Under the pieces are notes generated by a model, which saw nothing but the letters and a program-made list of their open reading frames with translations, searched no databases and was not told the DNA's origin. Source: Methanosarcinales archaeon (lineage in GTDB: Archaea; Halobacteriota; Syntropharchaeia; Alkanophagales; Methanospirareceae). From it: a stretch of 37,353 nucleotides of DNA. The translations under genes were made by a program, and so were the position numbers. The stretch spans positions 1-37,353 of the forward strand of contig JAODGH010000028.1 of NCBI GenBank assembly GCA_025464325.1. Direction: 5' to 3'. Below, piece after piece: positions 1 to 11,205 of the stretch (the first letter of the stretch is position 1; each line of letters opens with the position of its first letter).

Positions 1-152
1 CCATGTTATCATGTCGGTGTAAAATAAACGGTATTTATGATAGTGGCACTACTTATAGCTGTCCTACGCAAAAGTCGATAATACCCGGTGAGGCTTTTTT
101 GTTACTTAACTTCTAATTACGACGTGCCAAAAATTATCAATTGCTGACTGAA

Positions 153-1058
153 TCACCATCCACGTACCTGCATCATCTCTGTCTCCTGCAGTGCGTTCAC
201 CTCTACGCCTTTCATCGGCATGCCCAGCCCTCTCGATATCTCTGCCAGTTGCTTTGGATCGTCATAGCAGTTAACTGCCTGTACAATCGCAGAAGCCATC
301 CGTGACGGATTCTCAGATTTGAATATCCCGGATCCCACGAAGACACCATCTGCACCGAGTCGCATCATGAGTGCGGCATCAGCAGGTGTCGCAATACCAC
401 CCGCAGCGAAGTTGACCACCGGTAGCCGCTGCAGTCCTGCAGTCTCATGTACCAGCTCATACGATACCTTCAGCTCCTTCGCCACATCTCGCAGTTCCTC
501 CTCGGTCTTGCCTTTCAGCGATCGTATCTCGCCCATGATCAATTTCATATGCCGAACCGCTTCCTTGACATCGCCCGTACCCGCTTCTCCTTTTGTCCTT
601 ATCATCGCCGCACCCTCTTCTATACGTCGCAGTGCCTCGCCCAGATCGCGAGCACCACAGACGAACGGTACGGTGAATTTACGCTTATCCACATGATGCG
701 TATCCACGGGTGTCAGAACCTCCGATTCATCCACCATATCAACACCAAGAGCTTCCAGTATCTCCGCCTCCACAAAATGACCTATCCGGCATTTCGCCAT
801 TACCGGTATGGTAACCGCATCCATTATCTCCGTGATAACCGCGGGGTCTGCCATTCGTGCCACCCCTCCCGCTCTCCTTATGTCCGCAGGTACGGCATGT
901 AATGCCATCACCGCAATAGCACCCGCCTCCTCAGCTATTACCGCCTGCTCTGCGTTCGTAACATCCATAATGACCCCTCCCTTCTGCATCGACGCAAATC
1001 CACGTTTCAAAAGCTCTGTTCCACGCCTGAGATTCCCGATCATTATTCTATCCTCCAT
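153..1058 (-). CDS. pdxS: Pyridoxal 5'-phosphate synthase lyase subunit PdxS
   Basis: 301 aa; [49 protein letters not shown] and [33 protein letters not shown] are diagnostic PdxS/SNZ blocks. Confidence 0.97.
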   Translation of the reverse strand: MEDRIMIGNLRRGTELLKRGFASMQKGGVIMDVTNAEQAVIAEEAGAIAVMALHAVPADIRRAGGVARMADPAVITEIMDAVTIPVMAKCRIGHFVEAEILEALGVDMVDESEVLTPVDTHHVDKRKFTVPFVCGARDLGEALRRIEEGAAMIRTKGEAGTGDVKEAVRHMKLIMGEIRSLKGKTEEELRDVAKELKVSYELVHETAGLQRLPVVNFAAGGIATPADAALMMRLGADGVFVGSGIFKSENPSRMASAIVQAVNCYDDPKQLAEISRGLGMPMKGVEVNALQETEMMQVRGW

Positions 1059-1118
1059 ATCCTCTCACCTCACCATTAAAGTATAGCTACGAGATAAAAA
1101 TTGTTCCAGAATTGGAAC

Positions 1119-1382
1119 CTAAGGAGCGAACATGGAACTTATCTTCTCCACGTTCTTCGTCTTCGCAAATATCGTGACCAGGTCGTGTGGTTTAATTACT
1201 GTATCGCCCTTTGGCAGTATTATATCACCATCACGCTCTATTGCCACTATTATCCCATCTTTTAGGCGCAATTTGGAGATCTTCTTCCCCACTACCTTGG
1301 ATTTATCTGATACGGCAATCTCAAATATCTCAGCTTTACCGCCACTTACCGGCAGGAAATCCCTTATTCGGGGTCGTTTCAC
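1119..1382 (-). CDS. TrkA C-terminal (RCK_C) domain; C-terminal part of a split or frameshifted TrkA
   Basis: 87 aa RCK_C-like (KAEIFEIAVSDKSKVVGKKISKLRLKDGIIVAIERDGDIILPKGDTVIKPHDLVTIFA); opens at a GTG overlapping the upstream TrkA-N ORF in another frame. Confidence 0.75.
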   Translation of the reverse strand: MKRPRIRDFLPVSGGKAEIFEIAVSDKSKVVGKKISKLRLKDGIIVAIERDGDIILPKGDTVIKPHDLVTIFAKTKNVEKISSMFAP

Positions 1383-1791
1383 AGAGAAAGAGGTGACTGG
1401 CGACCGTCATGTCTGGATTCTCATACATATGTATGCCCGCCTCTTTGAACATCTCTACATGCTCTTCCTGGTTCACCACCGCGACTGTCTTCTTGGTACC
1501 CATACCCTTCGCCGTTAATGCCATCATCAGGTTTGCGGCATCATCCGATGTCGTGGCTATAAGCGCGTGTGCCCTGTGCGCTTCCGCCTGTTCTAATGTC
1601 GATCGCTCTGTTGCATCTCCCACTATCGTCAGTACGTCGTACTTCGCTGCTATCTCACGGCATCGCTTCTCATCCTGGTCTATCACCACCACGTCGTTCT
1701 TCTCCTGCGTCGCCAGCTTCACCAGGTTCTTACCGATTCCGCCTAACCCCACTATTATCAGATACATCGATCTTGATTTACTGCCACTCAC
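1336..1791 (-). CDS. trkA: TrkA N-terminal (RCK_N, NAD-binding) domain; N-terminal part of a split or frameshifted TrkA
   Basis: MYLIIVGLGGIGKNLVKLATQEKNDVVVIDQDEKRCREIAAKYDVLTIVGDATERSTLEQA Rossmann block; the last ~16 residues read out of frame over the downstream RCK_C ORF. Confidence 0.85.
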   Translation of the reverse strand: MSGSKSRSMYLIIVGLGGIGKNLVKLATQEKNDVVVIDQDEKRCREIAAKYDVLTIVGDATERSTLEQAEAHRAHALIATTSDDAANLMMALTAKGMGTKKTVAVVNQEEHVEMFKEAGIHMYENPDMTVASHLFLCETTPNKGFPAGKWR

Positions 1792-1934
1792 TAAAAATAA
1801 TTGCCACTTGCATAAATATTGCTTCTTTCATTAGCACGCGCTAAGCATTTGACAGTCTCTGTCGCGTTTCACTTACTGGTGCGAACCTGGAATTCTCAGA
1901 GGAACTTGAACGTGTGACTCGACAAAGCCGCTAC

Positions 1935-2744
1935 CTAAGATGATGCGGTGTTACGGTTATTCAGTCCCAACCGACGATTACAGTTCCTTTTGATTTCAGA
2001 GACCACATCCTCAAAAGTGCTTCTCTCTGCCACTATATCGGCGGATATACCGGCTTCAGCTATCGTTTTAGCGGTCAGATCACCAATAGCAGTGACTTTT
2101 GCGGTTCTTAATAGCGCGGTTATATCCTCCTCCAGCCGGAATTTCGATGCGAGCTCGCGGAAGTACTTAAAGGTCAGTGAGCTGGTGAAGATGATATAAT
2201 CAGGTTGATACTCGATGAGCTCGACGAATCGCCTCCTCTGTGATTCGGTCTCGATTAATCGTGGCTCGTAAACTGCTATATCCACCACATACGCACCTCT
2301 GGTCCGAAGGAACTCGGTGAGTTGTTTGCCACCGGCGGCACTACGCAGTAATACTATTTTGGCAGCGGTAGCGGCACGGGGCGTCAGCAGTTCCATAAGT
2401 CCTTTCGCACTGTATTCCTCGGGCATTAATGAGACATCAACACCTCGTTTTTGTAGCTCATCGCGTGTCGTTGGTCCGATAGCGCATACCTCCACGGCAG
2501 ATAACTTAGCCTTCAGATCAAATCCGGCATCGTCACAGATGCGGAATGTCTTCTGCACACCGTTCAGGCTGGTGAAAACGACTATATCTACATTACTTGC
2601 AAACGCTTTCTCTATCTCTTCTACCGCATCTTTACGCGTTACCAGCTGAAATACCGGGAAACCGAAGAAATCGAAGTTGTACCTCGCTGCTATCTCTTTC
2701 GCTCGGGTAACCATGTTCTCTGGTCTGAAAGCGGCTATCTTCAT
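1935..2744 (-). CDS. hemD: Uroporphyrinogen-III synthase
   Basis: 269 aa; VVFTSLNGVQKTF, CAIGPTTRDELQKRGV, IIFTSSLTFKYF and TAIGDLTAKTIAEAGI fit the HemD pattern. Confidence 0.88.
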   Translation of the reverse strand: MKIAAFRPENMVTRAKEIAARYNFDFFGFPVFQLVTRKDAVEEIEKAFASNVDIVVFTSLNGVQKTFRICDDAGFDLKAKLSAVEVCAIGPTTRDELQKRGVDVSLMPEEYSAKGLMELLTPRAATAAKIVLLRSAAGGKQLTEFLRTRGAYVVDIAVYEPRLIETESQRRRFVELIEYQPDYIIFTSSLTFKYFRELASKFRLEEDITALLRTAKVTAIGDLTAKTIAEAGISADIVAERSTFEDVVSEIKRNCNRRLGLNNRNTASS

Positions 2745-2777
2745 CTCAAGATTAGAAGGATTGAGGTCATAAAAAAA

Positions 2778-4802
2778 TTACATTCGACGGGCTTCTTCCT
2801 TCAGCTTCGATGCTCGTCTGGACCCAACACCCGGCACTTGCTTCAGAGCTGTTAGATCCGCCCTTGCAACTGCTTCGGCTGTTCTGAACCCCGCGGAATA
2901 TAAATTACGGGCGATCACTCTGCCAACGCCTCTTATCGCTACCAGGCTGAGCAATTCTGACCTGACTCCGTGCTTTATCCGCTCTTTCAACTCTGCCATT
3001 CTTTTATACACTGTATCGGCACCGAGATATCGTGCTATACGTGTGGCAGCATAGCAGAGCCACTCCAGTGCGTAGAGGTTGGTGTGTATCTCGCCTGGAT
3101 AGATGCCGAATTTCGTCTTCAACTCAGGATAGCTCATCTCGTCTATCCATGCATGCGCTACGATAGCTGTTCCGAGTGCATAACCACAGGCGTACACCAT
3201 ATCAATATTATCCGTGAGGTTCATTGCGATGGTTTGCGCATCTTTTACGTTCAGCGGTGTCACTTCCTCACACCCGCACAGTATCATCAGGAGGTCGAAA
3301 TCGTTCATCTCACGTCCTGATTCAAGTTTTTCTATGCCAGATTTCAGGCTCAGGGCAGACCCGATGGAGAGGTACAACCTGGAAGATAGTTTACCAAAAT
3401 CAGTTGCACTTACGTACACTTTTTTACCCGCGCTCTTTTGCGTTATCAAGCCATCATCCTCCAGTTCATCCAGAATATCGCTCAGTTCTTCCTTTAACGC
3501 TTCGACACGCGCACGATTCTGAAACGCAAAGAATGTACGATCGATGAACTCTTCTATCTCTTCTATGGTGTGTGCACCGGCAACTATGGTGGCAAGTATC
3601 TGGTCCATCATGTCCCCGTTCGAGAAGCGCGATTCTATCCGTTCAAGTTCACCATTTATGTATACATGCTCTATCTCGTCACGTTCCGCCTCGTTACGCG
3701 CTACTATTACTCCCAGACCGTAATCGTCATACTCCGGTCTGCCCGCCCGTCCAAATACCTGTTTTACCCAGCTTACCGGCATCGGCTCAATGCCACGACC
3801 GGGTGTAAAGAACCTATAATTCCGGATCAGTACCATCCGGGCTGGTAGCGATACACCCATAGCGAGCGTGGGTGTGCAACATATCACCTTCAGCCGATGT
3901 GCGAGAAAACTCTCTTCCAGCAAACGCCTCTGCTCCGGATGCAGCCATGAGTTATGGTATGCTACGCCATGTCGTACCATCTCAGCGAGATCATCAACAC
4001 CGATATCAACCCGTTCTGCGAGTTCGTCCAGGTACGGATCGCTATAGTCAATGCGTTTCGCCAGCTTACGAGCGAAAGAAGCAGCTCCGCGTTTCGTATT
4101 CACAAACACGAGTACCTGCGCGCCATTTCTCACCTCATCCAGCACACGTTTTATGGTTGTGCTATCACTCGATGCAACGAGGATATCCTCCTTCAGTGGT
4201 ACAGGACGCCAGCTGGATTGTACGATATCTGCCCGTAACCAGCATGCGAAATCATCTGCATTGGGTATCGTTGCAGAGAGTGCGATGATTCGTGCAGAGG
4301 GGTTGAAACTGAGGAACCGTGCTATTGCCCCTTCCAGCCGTGGTCCCCGCTTCTCATCCCCTATCACGTGTATCTCATCCAGAATAAGAACGGTGATCCT
4401 ATCCAACCATGAGGGTTTCAATCTCGTGAGTGAATCGAGCTTCTCCAGGGTGAGTATGATTATATCATTATTTGCCAGATATCTGGAGCTACTCTCGTAA
4501 TCGCCGGTTGATATACCTATCTTGAGAGCGGTGTATCGCTCTTTAAAAGTGCGATATTTCTCATATGCCAGCGCAACCAGCGGTACAACATAGAGGCACT
4601 TGCCCGATGCCGTGATTATGGATTCTAACATGACCAGTTCTGCCAGCAACGTCTTACCACTGGCTGTAGGTGTGGCGATAACGAAATTCCTGTCGGTATC
4701 GAGCAGTCCCGCGCGTATCGCATCCACCTGCGGCGGGTATAACTCGAGATCAGCCATGAAGACGCTTAAGTCTCGCCAGAGCTTTAAATCTGATAACCTC
4801 AT
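2778..4802 (-). CDS. hel308: ATP-dependent DNA helicase Hel308 (Ski2-like)
   Basis: 674 aa; ELYPPQVDAIRAGLL Q-motif, ATPTASGKTLLAE Walker A, LILDEIHVIGD, ALSATIPN, QVFGRAGRPEYD and a C-terminal HhH (GVGRVIARNLYSAGF...VPGVGSRRASKL). Confidence 0.95.
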   Translation of the reverse strand: MRLSDLKLWRDLSVFMADLELYPPQVDAIRAGLLDTDRNFVIATPTASGKTLLAELVMLESIITASGKCLYVVPLVALAYEKYRTFKERYTALKIGISTGDYESSSRYLANNDIIILTLEKLDSLTRLKPSWLDRITVLILDEIHVIGDEKRGPRLEGAIARFLSFNPSARIIALSATIPNADDFACWLRADIVQSSWRPVPLKEDILVASSDSTTIKRVLDEVRNGAQVLVFVNTKRGAASFARKLAKRIDYSDPYLDELAERVDIGVDDLAEMVRHGVAYHNSWLHPEQRRLLEESFLAHRLKVICCTPTLAMGVSLPARMVLIRNYRFFTPGRGIEPMPVSWVKQVFGRAGRPEYDDYGLGVIVARNEAERDEIEHVYINGELERIESRFSNGDMMDQILATIVAGAHTIEEIEEFIDRTFFAFQNRARVEALKEELSDILDELEDDGLITQKSAGKKVYVSATDFGKLSSRLYLSIGSALSLKSGIEKLESGREMNDFDLLMILCGCEEVTPLNVKDAQTIAMNLTDNIDMVYACGYALGTAIVAHAWIDEMSYPELKTKFGIYPGEIHTNLYALEWLCYAATRIARYLGADTVYKRMAELKERIKHGVRSELLSLVAIRGVGRVIARNLYSAGFRTAEAVARADLTALKQVPGVGSRRASKLKEEARRM

Positions 4803-4853
4803 TATTCTATCTTGTTATAAATTATACGAATATAGCATAAAGAGAGGATAGCG

Positions 4854-5144
4854 ATGGTGAAGAAGCATAAGAAGGGGAAGAAGGGGAAAGTAACGAAATC
4901 GGCGGGCAGGTTTGGTGTACGATATGGCAGAAAGATACGGAAGATGGTGGCTGATATTGAGGAACAGACCAGAGCGGCACATAAATGCCCGAGATGTGGT
5001 CGAAACTCGGTCAGACGTAAGGGTACCGGTATATGGCATTGTTCAAGATGTGGCTATACTTTCGCGGGTGGTACGTACATACCGCAAACACCGGCGGGTA
5101 TAGCAATTGAGAGAGCGATAAAGCGAGAAGCGGGAGGTGAATGA
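4854..5144 (+). CDS. rpl37ae: 50S ribosomal protein L37Ae
   Basis: 96 aa; [38 protein letters not shown] zinc ribbon. Confidence 0.96.
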   Translation: MVKKHKKGKKGKVTKSAGRFGVRYGRKIRKMVADIEEQTRAAHKCPRCGRNSVRRKGTGIWHCSRCGYTFAGGTYIPQTPAGIAIERAIKREAGGE

Positions 5145-5151
5145 TCGATTT

Positions 5152-5292
5152 ATGGGCTACTATTGTTTGAGATGCAAGCGAGTTGTGGAGTTGAAGAGCG
5201 ATTATCAGGGCATACGTTGCCCATACTGTGGCTATCGCGCACTGAGGAAGGAGAGATCCTCTGTGATGGTGAAGAAACTAAAAGCTGTTTGA
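5152..5292 (+). CDS. rpoP: DNA-directed RNA polymerase subunit P (RpoP/Rpb12)
   Basis: Manual translation [46 protein letters not shown], 46 aa; Cx2C...Cx2C and synteny rpl37ae-rpoP-pcc1; absent from the supplied ORF track. Confidence 0.93.
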   Translation: MGYYCLRCKRVVELKSDYQGIRCPYCGYRALRKERSSVMVKKLKAV

Positions 5293-5308
5293 GCGTATAC
5301 AGAAACGG

Positions 5309-5545
5309 ATGGAGATCGAATTTGAAGTGCGCGGTACCGGACTTGATATCATATACAGGGCTTTAAGAGTGGAAGGACCCGTAGCGCTGAGGAACGGGCG
5401 GTTGTACATGCGGTTCGAATGTGACGAGGCAGAAATTACGCGGCTACGGGCGATGGTGAACACATGGCTACGATTACTTAAGATCGCATCAGAGATGGTG
5501 GAGATCTCAAAGGGATGCAATTCAATCAATAAAATCAATAAATAA
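5309..5545 (+). CDS. pcc1: KEOPS complex subunit Pcc1
   Basis: 78 aa; small protein directly after rpoP, with MEIEFEVRGTGLDIIYRAL...LRAMVNTWLRLLKIASEM pattern. Confidence 0.8.
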   Translation: MEIEFEVRGTGLDIIYRALRVEGPVALRNGRLYMRFECDEAEITRLRAMVNTWLRLLKIASEMVEISKGCNSINKINK

Positions 5546-5569
5546 TATCATGGTGATATGATATAGTAT

Positions 5570-5642
5570 GCCGCCGTAACTCAGTTGGTAGAGTGCCCGG
5601 CTGTTAACCGGATAGTCACAGGTTCGAGTCCTGTCGGCGGCG
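5570..5642 (+). tRNA. tRNA-Asn (GTT)
   Basis: 73 nt cloverleaf: acceptor GCCGCCG/CGGCGGC, D-arm CTCAGTTGGTAGAG, anticodon loop CTGTTAA, T-arm ACAGGTTCGAGTCCTGT. Confidence 0.95.
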
Positions 5643-6380
5643 TCTCTTATAACCACTATAAATCAAATTCACCAGCTCTCTGAAATCAATCTTACCCGTG
5701 TAAAGGGCACTGCCTATCACCACCCCGCAGGCACCCGTTTCTGCTATCTTTATCACATCTTCGACAGTGGTCACACCCCCGGAGACGATCACGGGTAACG
5801 TTGCATAGCTGATGAACTCCTCGATAACCGTGATATTTATACCCCGCATCAACCCTTCTACGTCTATGTTCGTGAAGAGTATACTGCCAGCACCCATATC
5901 CGCCGCTTTCGCCGCTGCTTCTCTCAATCCCATGTCGGTTACTTCACGCCAGCCATCTATCGCGACCTTACCATGCCGCACGTCCAGTGCAATCATCACC
6001 CTATCGGGCGAGAACTCATCCACAATTCGCTCTATAAGCTGTGGTGACCTGAATATTGCCGTGCCGAATATCACACGATCAACACCGAGCAGAAGCAATC
6101 GCGTAGCGGATTCATAGGTTCTGATCCCGCCACCCACCTGGATCTTTGCACGGCTATTCACACGTTCTATTATATCCCTGATGATCGTGAAATTATCACT
6201 ATAGCGAAAAGCGGCATCAAGGTCTATTATATGCAAGCGCGATGCACCCATATTAAGCCATTCAAGAGCAATTGACGCGGGGTTACCGGCAGAGAATATC
6301 ACGGCATTCCGATCGCCCTGTTGTAATTGCACACATCTGCCACCTTTCAGGTCTATTGCAGGAATGACCTCGAATTCCAT
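5616..6380 (-). CDS. hisA: Phosphoribosylformimino-5-aminoimidazole carboxamide ribotide isomerase HisA
   Basis: 254 aa; EVIPAIDLKGGRCVQLQQGD, IQVGGGIRT, ALDVRHGKVAIDGW, VIVSGGVTTVEDV; 3' end overlaps the tRNA-Asn gene. Confidence 0.95.
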   Translation of the reverse strand: MEFEVIPAIDLKGGRCVQLQQGDRNAVIFSAGNPASIALEWLNMGASRLHIIDLDAAFRYSDNFTIIRDIIERVNSRAKIQVGGGIRTYESATRLLLLGVDRVIFGTAIFRSPQLIERIVDEFSPDRVMIALDVRHGKVAIDGWREVTDMGLREAAAKAADMGAGSILFTNIDVEGLMRGINITVIEEFISYATLPVIVSGGVTTVEDVIKIAETGACGVVIGSALYTGKIDFRELVNLIYSGYKRRRRQDSNL

Positions 6381-6439
6381 TTGTAGAGAGATAAATGGTC
6401 TGTCTTTTTATAAATGTTGCAATAAATTAGGAATTGTAA

Positions 6440-7447
6440 ATGAAGGGGGAAGAGCTATTCCATGCGGAGGTGCAGCGTTTCAACAGCCGATTGTTTGAGC
6501 TAATTGAGGAGCGAACGCGTAGTTGTAACAATAAGATACTCTCTGATGCGTTGAATTATATAAGGGAAACCGGAGGCAAACGACTCCGCCCTATAATATG
6601 CCTGCTTGCCGCAGAGGCAGTAGGAGGATCACGTGATAAAGCACTCTCCACCGCTATTGCCATTGAACTATTACACAATGCCACACTTGTTCATGATGAT
6701 ATCATAGATGATAATGCGATAAGACGACGGAATCTCTCCAATCCCGCCAGGTTTGGTGCGAAGAATGCAGTACTGATGGGTGATCTTCTACTTGGCTTCT
6801 CGTGCGAGATGCTGGCGGAATGTGGAGAACCTGAAGTGGTGAGAGTGGTAATGAGAGCCCTCTCGGACATAGCTCTCGGGCAGTACAGAGAATTCACGCT
6901 CCGATTACGTGCGCTCGATGAGGTTACAGAACGTGCGTACATGGAGGTTGCGGAAATGAAAACTGCTTCCGCTTTCATGGCGAGTGCGGAGGCGGGCGCT
7001 ATACTTGGCTGTGGTGGTGAAGTAGAAATAGAGAACCTCCGGAATTATGGTAAGAACCTCGGGGTGGCATTCCAGATACAGGATGACATACTCGATATAT
7101 GCGGCGATTCCGCGAAGACGGGTAAGCCCATCGGGCTGGATATAAGGAACCGGGAACGAACTATCCTTGTGATTCACGCACTGAAACATGCCAGTTGTGC
7201 GGATAGAGCATACATAGAAGATATAATGACGGGTAAAATAGAAGCGGCAGATATAGAACGGGTCAGGGAGATAATGGTCAGTACGAACTCGATAAAATAT
7301 GCCATCACACTGTCTAAGGATCTGTTATTGGATGCTAAAGCCAACTTAGAATGCCTTGAAGATTCCGATGCGAAATACAAACTGCAGTTAATTGCGGATT
7401 CCGTGGCGGTGCGGATAAAAGATCAGATGCTCGATGCGTACGTATGA
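6440..7447 (+). CDS. Polyprenyl synthetase (geranylgeranyl/farnesyl diphosphate synthase family)
   Basis: 335 aa; GGKRLRP, LVHDDIIDDNAIRR (first Asp-rich motif), FQIQDDILDICGD (second). Confidence 0.94.
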   Translation: MKGEELFHAEVQRFNSRLFELIEERTRSCNNKILSDALNYIRETGGKRLRPIICLLAAEAVGGSRDKALSTAIAIELLHNATLVHDDIIDDNAIRRRNLSNPARFGAKNAVLMGDLLLGFSCEMLAECGEPEVVRVVMRALSDIALGQYREFTLRLRALDEVTERAYMEVAEMKTASAFMASAEAGAILGCGGEVEIENLRNYGKNLGVAFQIQDDILDICGDSAKTGKPIGLDIRNRERTILVIHALKHASCADRAYIEDIMTGKIEAADIERVREIMVSTNSIKYAITLSKDLLLDAKANLECLEDSDAKYKLQLIADSVAVRIKDQMLDAYV

Positions 7448-7456
7448 GCCCGAATC

Positions 7457-8539
7457 ATGAGCCATGAGTTGATACTCGCGGGTAAGTTCGTCTATGGTAG
7501 TGCATTCGAGGACAGAGCCGGTTACATTGTCACAGAAGGCGACAGGATAAAAGAGATCGGCACAGATAGTGCGGTGGATAGTGCGATAGAAGGCTACATT
7601 ATCCCTTCGTTCGTCAATGCGCACACACATATCGGCGATTCCATTGCGAAAGAGCCGCTTCTTTTACCACTGGAACAGTTAGTGGGTCCGGGTGGGTTAA
7701 AAGAGCGGTTACTTGCTCAGACACCGAACGAAGTACAGATAGAGGGAATGAGAGGAACAATCGAGGATATGGCGGGTTGTGGCATACAGTTGTTCTGTGA
7801 TTTTCGTGAGGGTGGACTCGTGGGTGTAAACATGCTGAAGACCGCACTGGACAGCAATACGAGGTTGAAAGTGAAGATACTTGGTCGACCTGTTGCAGAA
7901 GACGATACCGACATTGAAGACCTGATCGAGTCTGTAGATGGATTCGGAATAAGCAGTACCGCAGATTGCGACAGGGACGCACTCGTTGAGATAGTCGCAG
8001 TGGCACGTAGCAGGGGTAAGATGTTCGCTATTCATGCGGGCGAACGCGATACGGGTGATATAGAGGATGCAATAGAGCTTGAACCTGATTTCATAGTACA
8101 TCTGACGAAAGCGTCACGAAGGCACTTCAGGAAGATGCATGACCGGGGCATCAATGCCGTTATCTGTCTCAGATCCAACCTGGTAACGGGCATGGGTGTA
8201 CCACCGGTGCAGCAGATGCTCGAATCTGATTTGATCGTAGGTAGCGGTACTGATAACGTAATGCTGAACTCACCGGATATATTCAGGGAGATGGAGTTCA
8301 TATCGAAGCTACTTCGGATTGACGAACACGAGGTATTGAGGATGTGTACGTGGAACTCTGCGAAAGTACTCGGAGCGGCAGATACGGGTATTATAGAAGA
8401 GGGTAAGAAGGCGAATCTGCTGGTCATACGTGCCGATACACCGAATATGAGTCACATAACGAACTGGATAAAAGGTATAGTACGAAGGGCTACACGGGCA
8501 GATATCGGTGCTATCGTGTACGAAGGGAAACTGGTGCGA

Positions 8540-8560
<21 letters not shown>
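7457..8560 (+). CDS. Amidohydrolase family protein (cyclic-imidine/nucleobase deaminase-like)
   Basis: 367 aa; metal-binding [34 protein letters not shown]. Confidence 0.85.
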
Positions 8561-9796
<1,236 letters not shown>

Positions 9797-9882
9797 AGAA
9801 GGATGGATGACATATCAAGTATAAAAAGGTTTTTATTTTGCTATGATTTACGAAGATGTAGGAGTGAGAGAAGGGTGGAACG

Positions 9883-10257
9883 ATGATAGTGAAAGAGGTG
9901 GTGGATGAGAGTATTTTAACGCTTGTAGAGGCGAAGGAGCTGCTTAAAGGTCTCGTTGTGACGATGAAAGAGCCAGAGAGTGAAATAGAATCAGAAGAGG
10001 AAGAGGAGGTGAGATATGAGCAGAGGAAGGCGCTTGAACACACAACAAAATTCGCCAGGCTCAACATAGAGGATGCAAGAGCGCTCATGAATGAATTATT
10101 GAATTTAGAGAAGATGAATAAGAAGATCGCCGTACAGATCGTTAATTTGATGCCGGGCAGTAAGAACGAAGTGAGAGCGATATATGCAAAGGAGAATTTT
10201 ACGCTTTCCGAAGACGACATAGAGACGATACTTGACTGTGTAGCGAAATACAGGTAG
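9883..10257 (+). CDS. rpoF: DNA-directed RNA polymerase subunit F (RpoF/Rpb4-like)
   Basis: 124 aa; size, composition and synteny immediately upstream of DUF655. Confidence 0.83.
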   Translation: MIVKEVVDESILTLVEAKELLKGLVVTMKEPESEIESEEEEEVRYEQRKALEHTTKFARLNIEDARALMNELLNLEKMNKKIAVQIVNLMPGSKNEVRAIYAKENFTLSEDDIETILDCVAKYR

Positions 10258-10283
10258 GCTGAGGTTAATTTATCCAGATAGAA

Positions 10284-10883
10284 GTGAGAGAAGGGATGAG
10301 AGATAAGCGGGGGCGGGCGGGTAGGCAAGATAAGAAACGGGAGACCTATGCACGTGTCCTCGATTATCTACCCTATGGGCATCCTGATGATACTCGCCCG
10401 GTATACCAGAAGAAGCCACTTGTACAGGCGATAGGTGAAGAGCGGTTTGTTCTCATGGAACTTTCGCCAAAGAAGGACAAAATCCCATCGGTCCATGAGC
10501 GTGTGTACATAGGCGAGGGCGAGCGTGAAGTGATAGACCATGTAGTGAAGAAGCTGAAGTATGAGGATCTGACACAGACCGCGAAGGTGGAGTTACGATA
10601 CGTAATTGAGGAGATAGTGAAGGCAAATGAGGCACGATTCATAAACGTGTTCAATGATGCGAGACCAATCACCACCCGGCTACACACACTTGACCTCTTC
10701 CCCGGTATAGGCAAGAAACTGATGTGGGCGATACTGGAGGAGAGGAAGAAGGGTAGATTCACGAGTTTTGATGACCTTACAAAGCGAGTCAAGGGGCTTT
10801 ATCACCCTGAGAAGATAATTGCGAAACGAATAGAGGATGAGATAAAGAACGAGCACATAAAGTATCGCATTTTTACTGCTTGA
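10284..10883 (+). CDS. DUF655 family protein (HhH/OB-like)
   Basis: 199 aa; YARVLDYLPYGHPDD...VQAIGEERFVLMEL...LHTLDLFPGIGKKLMWAILEER; follows rpoF. Confidence 0.88.
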   Translation: MREGMRDKRGRAGRQDKKRETYARVLDYLPYGHPDDTRPVYQKKPLVQAIGEERFVLMELSPKKDKIPSVHERVYIGEGEREVIDHVVKKLKYEDLTQTAKVELRYVIEEIVKANEARFINVFNDARPITTRLHTLDLFPGIGKKLMWAILEERKKGRFTSFDDLTKRVKGLYHPEKIIAKRIEDEIKNEHIKYRIFTA

Positions 10884-11205
10884 GTAATTTTCCAAAACTC
10901 CACCTTACCCCACTTTTCTTACTCACGCTCCATAGTGCATGATAGCAATTAAATGCAGACGTAGTGAATACCATCGACCGTAACCCGCGCTATGGTCGTG
11001 GCACGTCGTTATCTGCGTTAAATACGTTCTTTATTACGGCGTAATGCCTCTCACCAGGCGCTCTCTTAAGGTTTATGCTCTCTTATTCTGCAGTTTATCT
11101 CGTTGTCCGTTTCATCTTGGCGTTTGCAGGTGCACCGATAACATTTATCCCGAGCCGATGCGGTTGTTGTTTCAATACATACTTTTGCATACTCCTCATT
11201 GATTG
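10873..11205 (-). pseudogene. Degenerate transposase C-terminal remnant
   Basis: Manual minus-strand translation in one frame with three internal stops: ...MQKYVLKQQPHRLGINVIGAPANAKMKRTTR*TAE*ESINLKRAPGERHYAVIKNVFNADNDVPRP*RGLRSMVFTTSAFNCYHALWSVSKKSGVRWSFGKLLKQ*; the KRAPGERHYAVIKNVFNAD...AFNCYH block resembles DDE transposase C-termini. Confidence 0.6.

Noticed and set aside
319-1086. Plus-strand ORFs of 92-151 aa opposite pdxS
   Set aside because: Antisense shadow frames of a confidently assigned minus-strand gene; Ser/Arg-rich with no domain signal. The same applies to most overlapping track ORFs opposite Hel308, ahcY, the chelatase and the activator.
1830-1935. Short plus-strand reading frame …CRVSLTGANLEFSEELERVTRQSRYLR* between trkA and hemD, looking like the tail of a former gene
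   Set aside because: Only about 30 codons with an upstream stop and no recognisable family; too short to support a pseudogene call.
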